Part shown: positions 23,974-28,377 of the stretch, in pieces
Layout of the letters: each line of letters starts with the position of its first letter
Numbering within the stretch: the first letter of the stretch is position 1
Origin: Scatosoma sp045577595
GTDB taxonomy: Bacteria; Bacillota; Clostridia; Christensenellales; Borkfalkiaceae
NCBI GenBank assembly: GCA_045577595.1
Contig: JAZNIR010000083.1
Span: 1-28,377 of the forward strand
Direction of reading: 5' to 3'
DNA length: 28,377 bases
Notes under the pieces: generated by a model
The model's database searches: none
Told to the model about the DNA's origin: nothing
Seen by the model: only the letters and a program-made list of their open reading frames with translations
Program-made: the position numbers and the translations under genes

Positions 23974-24936
23974 TCAATACTGTACGTTTGGATCTAATCG
24001 ATTCATCAGCCACCGAACGAATAACGTAAGCGGAGCTATGATCAGCGTAAAGAACAATCCGATCGTCGACGCCATAGGATATGATTCATAGCCTTCGCTA
24101 TTCACCACCAAACAATACACGTAATATCCCACGGTCGAAACGTCTGTCGAGTCCGTTGCGAAGAAAGTAAACAATCCAAGTTGATTGGTAAAAAATGCGG
24201 CGACTCCCGTAACGAAAAAGGTGGCGAACGTAGGGAATATAATGGGAAGAGTTATTTTTAAAAATTCTTGAAATGGCTTGCAACCTTCTAATTTCGCATA
24301 CTCAACCAACGAATCGGGAATTCGCGACATAGCGCTTAAATAAATTAAAATATTGCCCCCGAAACCAATAAACACCGTAAACGCCCAAGCAAAACCGTAA
24401 CGAGTTTCTACATCCTTTAAAAACGGCGGAAGTACTTTACCGAATTCTTTCAACGCAATTTCAGGAATCACTTGGTCGACGAAGTATTGATATAATAATC
24501 CCAAAACCATCGCCGACAAAATAGACGGCAAATATAACATAACTTTGAAAAATTCCGAACCAGGCATTTTCTTATAAATGTAGAAAGGAAACAACAACGT
24601 AAAAGGAATTACCAACAAACCTAAAAAGTAGGTTTTTATCGAAGTAAAAACCGATTCACGCAAAATCGAACCTTTTAATGCCAATTGTGAAAACATAGTT
24701 TTGAAATTTTCAAACCCGACCCACTGATATTTCATCTCTATGCTGTCATATTTTTGAAAAGCCAATAAAAAGCTTGTAAAGTTTACACCTATGTAATAAA
24801 TAGCAAACTGTATCATCGGCACCGCTATACATAAAATATAAAATACCGTTTCTCGCTTTCTTGCTAATGAGAAATTGTTTTTTCTTTTCTTATTGCCAAG
24901 TATTTGCTTATTATTTATACATTCTTTGTTTTGCAT
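23974..24936 (-). CDS. CUT1 carbohydrate ABC transporter permease, MalF type
   Basis: The partner membrane subunit, 320 residues. After a basic N-terminus the first helix (VFYILCIAVPMIQFAIYYIG) is followed by a periplasm-side loop typical of the MalF group (YQWVGFENFKTMF). The EAA loop reads VEYAKLEGCKPFQEFLKITLP. GGGAGG precedes the ATG, 41 bases after the stop of the binding-protein gene. It forms the translocation channel with the next gene product. Confidence 0.92.
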   Translation of the reverse strand: MQNKECINNKQILGNKKRKNNFSLARKRETVFYILCIAVPMIQFAIYYIGVNFTSFLLAFQKYDSIEMKYQWVGFENFKTMFSQLALKGSILRESVFTSIKTYFLGLLVIPFTLLFPFYIYKKMPGSEFFKVMLYLPSILSAMVLGLLYQYFVDQVIPEIALKEFGKVLPPFLKDVETRYGFAWAFTVFIGFGGNILIYLSAMSRIPDSLVEYAKLEGCKPFQEFLKITLPIIFPTFATFFVTGVAAFFTNQLGLFTFFATDSTDVSTVGYYVYCLVVNSEGYESYPMASTIGLFFTLIIAPLTLFVRWLMNRLDPNVQY

Positions 24937-24977
24937 ACGTTCCTCCCGACTGTTTTTCTTTTATTTTTATACAATCA

Positions 24978-26858
24978 TTACCATAACCCACAAACGTTTT
25001 TATAATAATTGTACAGTCCTTCAAAATAAGTCTCGCCTGTTACGCCTTTTCCAAGCGCATTACGGATAGAGGTGATAGGGTATACTTTTTCTCCCATCGT
25101 TGCCGTATAGCTATGCCAGTTCCAACCGTCGTGAGCGTTTTTAAAAACCGTTCTGTTGGCTTTGATAAATTGATTATCCGTATACGAATAAAGCACCGTT
25201 GAGTACTCTTTATATGTCAACAGGTTTTGGCCATACGGGGAAAGTGTTTGTTTTACTTCATCCGAAATTTCGGTTTGGAACGGACGCAACATATTCGTAT
25301 GTTCCATAAAAATCCCGATAGCTTTATCGCTGGCAGTGTAGGAAAGAAATGCTTTTGATACAGCCAATGCCGCACTACCTTCAGCCAAATTGCCATTAAT
25401 AAAGGAATACGAGTCGTTCGCAGCTACAATTGTGTTTTTCTCCCCGTTTTCGTATTTTTCAACGAATCTATCTATCGTGGCGACAGGCAAATAAAACATA
25501 CCGTAATTACGATTGGATTTTTTATATTTCACGTTTTGTTTCGCCATGATTTCAAACGTTGTGTCTGCTTCCTGTTGCCACCAAGAACCATCCATCAACA
25601 TAGCGATAGGCTTGCCGCTTGCCGTATATCCCTGCGTCAAATATTTGTTTTGTGCCTCACTTTGCGACGTCGAATCATAACACGCCGTATGCGTCCACGT
25701 AGAAGTTTTTGCGATTTTTTCCGCAAATTCCAACGCATAATATTTACTGATCATTCTTTGCGCTTCATATCCGTCCGTTTGCCCCCCGGCGAACGTGTGA
25801 GAGTTGGTTTGCAACTCGCCACCGATTTTAACAACTTTGCCGTTAGTACCGATTTCAACAAGATTATCCAAAGTGCCATTTAAAGTATAGTACACTTTTA
25901 AATCTTCCGCGCCCGCATGGTTTTGCCATAAAGCCGTTGTCAACTGATCGGCGTATCCAGCATTATGCCCCGTCCAAATAAAAGGCGTAACACCTGAAGA
26001 CATTTTATCAAGCAAAAGATAAAATTCTTCATATGTCGCAGGTAAACCGTCGTCGGGCGTATCGTATTTCCCGTCAGGACCGGCAGATAAACCCACGTCA
26101 TACGTTACTCCGTCGATCGTCGTTTTTCCGTCTTTATTAGCAAAAAACCAATACATACTTTCTTCGCCAGCTTTTATTTTTGCAAGTTCGCTCTCATACG
26201 CCATTTTTGCTTTCGCAATATCACCATTTTCATTCAACGCCTTTGCAACAATTTCACTAGGCGCTCCGTCTTTGGAAAAATAAAATTCTTTCTCACTCCA
26301 AAGGTCAATGTTATAATTGACATTTTTCAACCCCAAATAATAGGGGAACGCATTATATTGTACTTCCGTCGAACCATCCATATCCAAATGTATCAACATT
26401 TGCGAATCCATTTTATTCGCGATTGAATTCGATTCGCGAATAAAATTGTTGTTTTCGTCAACGCCCGTTATTGCGCCTTTCCCCATGATGTCCGTTACGT
26501 CAGCAAATTTGCGTCCGTACATCGCATAGTCTATATTTTCCGCAAAATAAACGTAATCCGCGTCTCTTTCAATCGTTTCGTAAAAATTTGCTTGTCCGAT
26601 ACGGCTATTGTGATTATAAATCACTTGCACGCCCTGTTTGCCTTCTTCAAACGAATAATTCGCAAAATCTTCCGCAAACGCCGCGCCAACCGCTTCTATC
26701 CAAGAACGCCCGATACCTGCATCATGGTTGCTTATGTACAATTGTGTTTTCGTATGGTCGATTTGTATTCCGCCTCTCTTTCCACAACCCGTAGCAGGCA
26801 TACAAACGCCGCCCAAGATAAATGTTGCCATCATCATACTTGCTATTTTTTTCTTCAT
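24978..26858 (-). CDS. Extracellular sugar-binding lipoprotein of the ABC importer
   Basis: This 626-residue lipoprotein (lipobox ATGC, Cys25) is the first gene of the transporter set and is most likely its family 1-type solute-binding protein. It is longer than usual (about 400-550). Visible stretches include QLYISNHDAGIGRSWIEAVGAAF at the N-terminus, which is typical of clostridial members, a middle region with DGPDGKYDTPDDGLP-like acidic loops (AGPDGKYDTPDDGLPATYEE), and aromatic residues such as GSWWQQEAD that could stack on sugars. It should deliver oligosaccharides to the two permeases. AAGGAG precedes the ATG. The 101 bases between it and the GH20 gene contain no clear promoter, so it is probably transcribed from further upstream. 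Confidence 0.88.
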   Translation of the reverse strand: MKKKIASMMMATFILGGVCMPATGCGKRGGIQIDHTKTQLYISNHDAGIGRSWIEAVGAAFAEDFANYSFEEGKQGVQVIYNHNSRIGQANFYETIERDADYVYFAENIDYAMYGRKFADVTDIMGKGAITGVDENNNFIRESNSIANKMDSQMLIHLDMDGSTEVQYNAFPYYLGLKNVNYNIDLWSEKEFYFSKDGAPSEIVAKALNENGDIAKAKMAYESELAKIKAGEESMYWFFANKDGKTTIDGVTYDVGLSAGPDGKYDTPDDGLPATYEEFYLLLDKMSSGVTPFIWTGHNAGYADQLTTALWQNHAGAEDLKVYYTLNGTLDNLVEIGTNGKVVKIGGELQTNSHTFAGGQTDGYEAQRMISKYYALEFAEKIAKTSTWTHTACYDSTSQSEAQNKYLTQGYTASGKPIAMLMDGSWWQQEADTTFEIMAKQNVKYKKSNRNYGMFYLPVATIDRFVEKYENGEKNTIVAANDSYSFINGNLAEGSAALAVSKAFLSYTASDKAIGIFMEHTNMLRPFQTEISDEVKQTLSPYGQNLLTYKEYSTVLYSYTDNQFIKANRTVFKNAHDGWNWHSYTATMGEKVYPITSIRNALGKGVTGETYFEGLYNYYKNVCGLW

Positions 26859-26959
26859 AAATGTTCTCCTTATATTTCAATTTTTTTATTATTTTTTATT
26901 TATCCAGTTTAATGATATGGCGTCGAAATGTATTTTCATTACTTCTTCCCGCCTTTCCT

Positions 26960-28377
26960 TTAAAGAATGTTAGGGCTCACGAGCTTTTGCCACGATACCC
27001 AAAGCAATAAACGTTTGCCGCCGTTTTCATAATCCAACAATTCTTCTTTTAATTCGGGGATCTCCGTTTCTTTTCCATTCAAAAAATCCATTATTCTTTC
27101 ACGGCACGATTGCAAGCGCCCTTGCAACGCCCCGAAACGAATATCCTGTATCTCAAACCCGAACGGTTTGTTTTCGGTAAGCCAAACTTTTTTGTAAATC
27201 TTATAAAAGGCTTTTAATTTTGTTTCGGTCTTTCTAATTTCCGCAACCAATGCAGCAAGTTTTTCTTTATCGTTTTCTTGATATGCTTTGCGTAATTGAA
27301 TACCCAAATCGTATTTTATGGATAAAACGTCGCAAAGACGGGCTTCCATTTCAAACAAATCTTTAAACGAACTTTGCCGTTTTGCCCTACGTAACGATTT
27401 TGCGATTCTTACGTAATCTTCATTTCCGCCGTCTGGCAACGTAGTATCCAAAAAACCGTTGAATAGGTCGTTGTACAAAACGTATTTTGAGGGGTTTGCG
27501 TTTATATCTTTGTTGCCAGCAATCAAATTCGGCATATCCAATTTTTTTAAGACGTCAAACGACTCGCCCGTTAAAGCTTTAAACCCCGCTTTAATCTGTT
27601 TTAAGCTCGTTTTCCCGTCATAAATACATTTAACGTAATACAAGGAAGGTAAAACGGAAAAAGTCGAACACTCTTTGCCACCATCTCCCCAAAGCGTTAT
27701 CATAACGTTACGAATATTATTTTTCCGACAAGCCGTCATCGCAGGTTTCATGGTTTTTATGGAATAAAAGTTACTCGGTACGAAACCCAACCAAGACCAA
27801 GCTCCACCTGCAAACCACGCGGGATTTTTAAACGCCTTGTGCGTTTTAATCATTGCCGTGAAATCTTTTTCTTTCGTGTGATAATAATCCCAATATACCA
27901 ATTCCAAATTTTTAGGAACGTCTTCAACGACTTCTTGCGGAATGACTATATGATCGCCGTAGTATTCTCCGCCGTTGACGTTTCGACAAAACATATCCGA
28001 CCAAATCATCGGTTTACAACCGTATTTATCGACAATCGAACAAACTTTTTTCAAATGACGTTGTAAAATTTCGCTTTTATTTTCATATCCGTATTTATCC
28101 AAACGCTTTCCAAGCCCCAGCATATGCGCCTCGTCCATTCCGATATGTACCAGTTTGGAAGAAAACAATTTGGAAACGGTGGCTATGAATTTTTCGATCA
28201 GCTGATAAGTTTTTTCCTCGTCAACAAGCAAGATATCTTCCACGTCCCATACGTTTCGATATTCTTCCCAACGGAATATTTGATTTAAATGCGCCAACGT
28301 TTGAATACAGGGAATCAATTCAATCCCCTTGCTTTGACAATATGCGTCGATCTCTTTGATTTCCTTCGCCGTATAAC
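26960..28377 (-). CDS. GH20-family beta-N-acetylhexosaminidase-like enzyme (5' end cut by window edge)
   Basis: At least 471 residues are present; the N-terminus lies beyond the right edge, and the frame is open to the end of the window, so the TTG at 28318 is not the real start. The family 20 TIM barrel is clear: YTAKEIKEIDAYCQSKGIEL, PCIQTLAHL, and the catalytic pair Asp-Glu in VHIGMDEAH. IWSDMF and AWSWLG follow. The C-terminal part is helical. Such enzymes remove terminal GlcNAc or GalNAc using the substrate's own acetamido group. The long helical C-terminus without a secretion tail is consistent with a cytoplasmic enzyme, but the N-terminus must be seen to decide. Confidence 0.88.
   Translation of the reverse strand, partial: YTAKEIKEIDAYCQSKGIELIPCIQTLAHLNQIFRWEEYRNVWDVEDILLVDEEKTYQLIEKFIATVSKLFSSKLVHIGMDEAHMLGLGKRLDKYGYENKSEILQRHLKKVCSIVDKYGCKPMIWSDMFCRNVNGGEYYGDHIVIPQEVVEDVPKNLELVYWDYYHTKEKDFTAMIKTHKAFKNPAWFAGGAWSWLGFVPSNFYSIKTMKPAMTACRKNNIRNVMITLWGDGGKECSTFSVLPSLYYVKCIYDGKTSLKQIKAGFKALTGESFDVLKKLDMPNLIAGNKDINANPSKYVLYNDLFNGFLDTTLPDGGNEDYVRIAKSLRRAKRQSSFKDLFEMEARLCDVLSIKYDLGIQLRKAYQENDKEKLAALVAEIRKTETKLKAFYKIYKKVWLTENKPFGFEIQDIRFGALQGRLQSCRERIMDFLNGKETEIPELKEELLDYENGGKRLLLWVSWQKLVSPNIL

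Noticed and set aside
26889..26939. 16-codon minus-strand ORF (MKIHFDAISLNWINKK) between the GH20 and binding-protein genes
   Set aside because: It has only a weak purine-rich stretch before it, is very short and sits in AT-rich DNA. It could be a leader peptide or the relic of a gene start, but nothing supports it.
28316..28318. TTG at 28318 as the start of the GH20 gene
   Set aside because: The frame stays open to the window edge and the residues before it (YTAKEIKEID) belong to the GH20 barrel.
8654..28377. Integrase, transposase, CRISPR array or LPXTG/SLH anchoring motifs
   Set aside because: I looked for these in the accessory region and saw none; direct repeats of CRISPR type are absent.

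Overview
The window looks like the chromosome of a low-GC Bacillota, most likely a gut-type anaerobic clostridium. The evidence is the Pta-AckA acetate pathway, the YceD-RpmF pair, TmcAL, Gram-positive lipoproteins with strong AGGAGG-type ribosome sites, and CUT1 sugar transporters without their own ATPase. I cannot name a genus from sequence alone.

Positions 1 to about 8,630 are ordinary housekeeping backbone. On the minus strand lie uvrC (cut by the left edge), an ArsR/SmtB-type regulator, a copper P1B-ATPase fused in frame to a CopZ-like domain, rpmF, yceD, ackA and pta. TmcAL is on the plus strand. Several sigma-70-type promoters (uvrC, copA, yceD, pta) and terminators can be read directly.

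At 8,629-8,653 there is a 25-base piece that matches the 3' end of a tRNA-Thr gene, up to and including CCA, with no tRNA body next to it. It abuts a terminator hairpin. This is what the distal attachment site of an element inserted into a tRNA-Thr gene would look like, so everything to its right may be a genomic island whose other end lies beyond the window. No integrase is in view, so this is an inference.

Positions 8,857 to 28,377 are one tightly packed minus-strand series of genes, read from high to low coordinates and devoted to extracellular glycans. In order of transcription they are: a GH20 hexosaminidase-type enzyme (5' end cut by the right edge), a solute-binding lipoprotein, two CUT1 permeases, a 1451-residue secreted protein built of lectin-like and Ig-like modules, a DUF4838 lipoprotein, two Ig-like (Big_2-type) lipoproteins, a 789-residue secreted protein, a 40-residue small protein, a decayed esterase gene, a GH43 enzyme and a small InlB-B-repeat-like lipoprotein. 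Many neighbours overlap or are separated by a few bases. I read this as a Gram-positive polysaccharide utilisation locus. The secreted and lipid-anchored proteins would bind and present a glycan, the binding protein and permeases would import oligosaccharides using a shared ATPase encoded elsewhere, and the GH20 and GH43 enzymes would trim them. GH20 plus a GH43 of the exo-beta-1,3-galactanase type suggests a galactose- and hexosamine-containing glycan such as a glycoprotein glycan or arabinogalactan, but the substrate is not proven.

The points most worth following up are the copA-copZ fusion with a translated internal ribosome site, the DKTAT phosphorylation motif of the same ATPase, the tRNA-Thr fragment, the 40-residue small protein and the modular 1451-residue protein.
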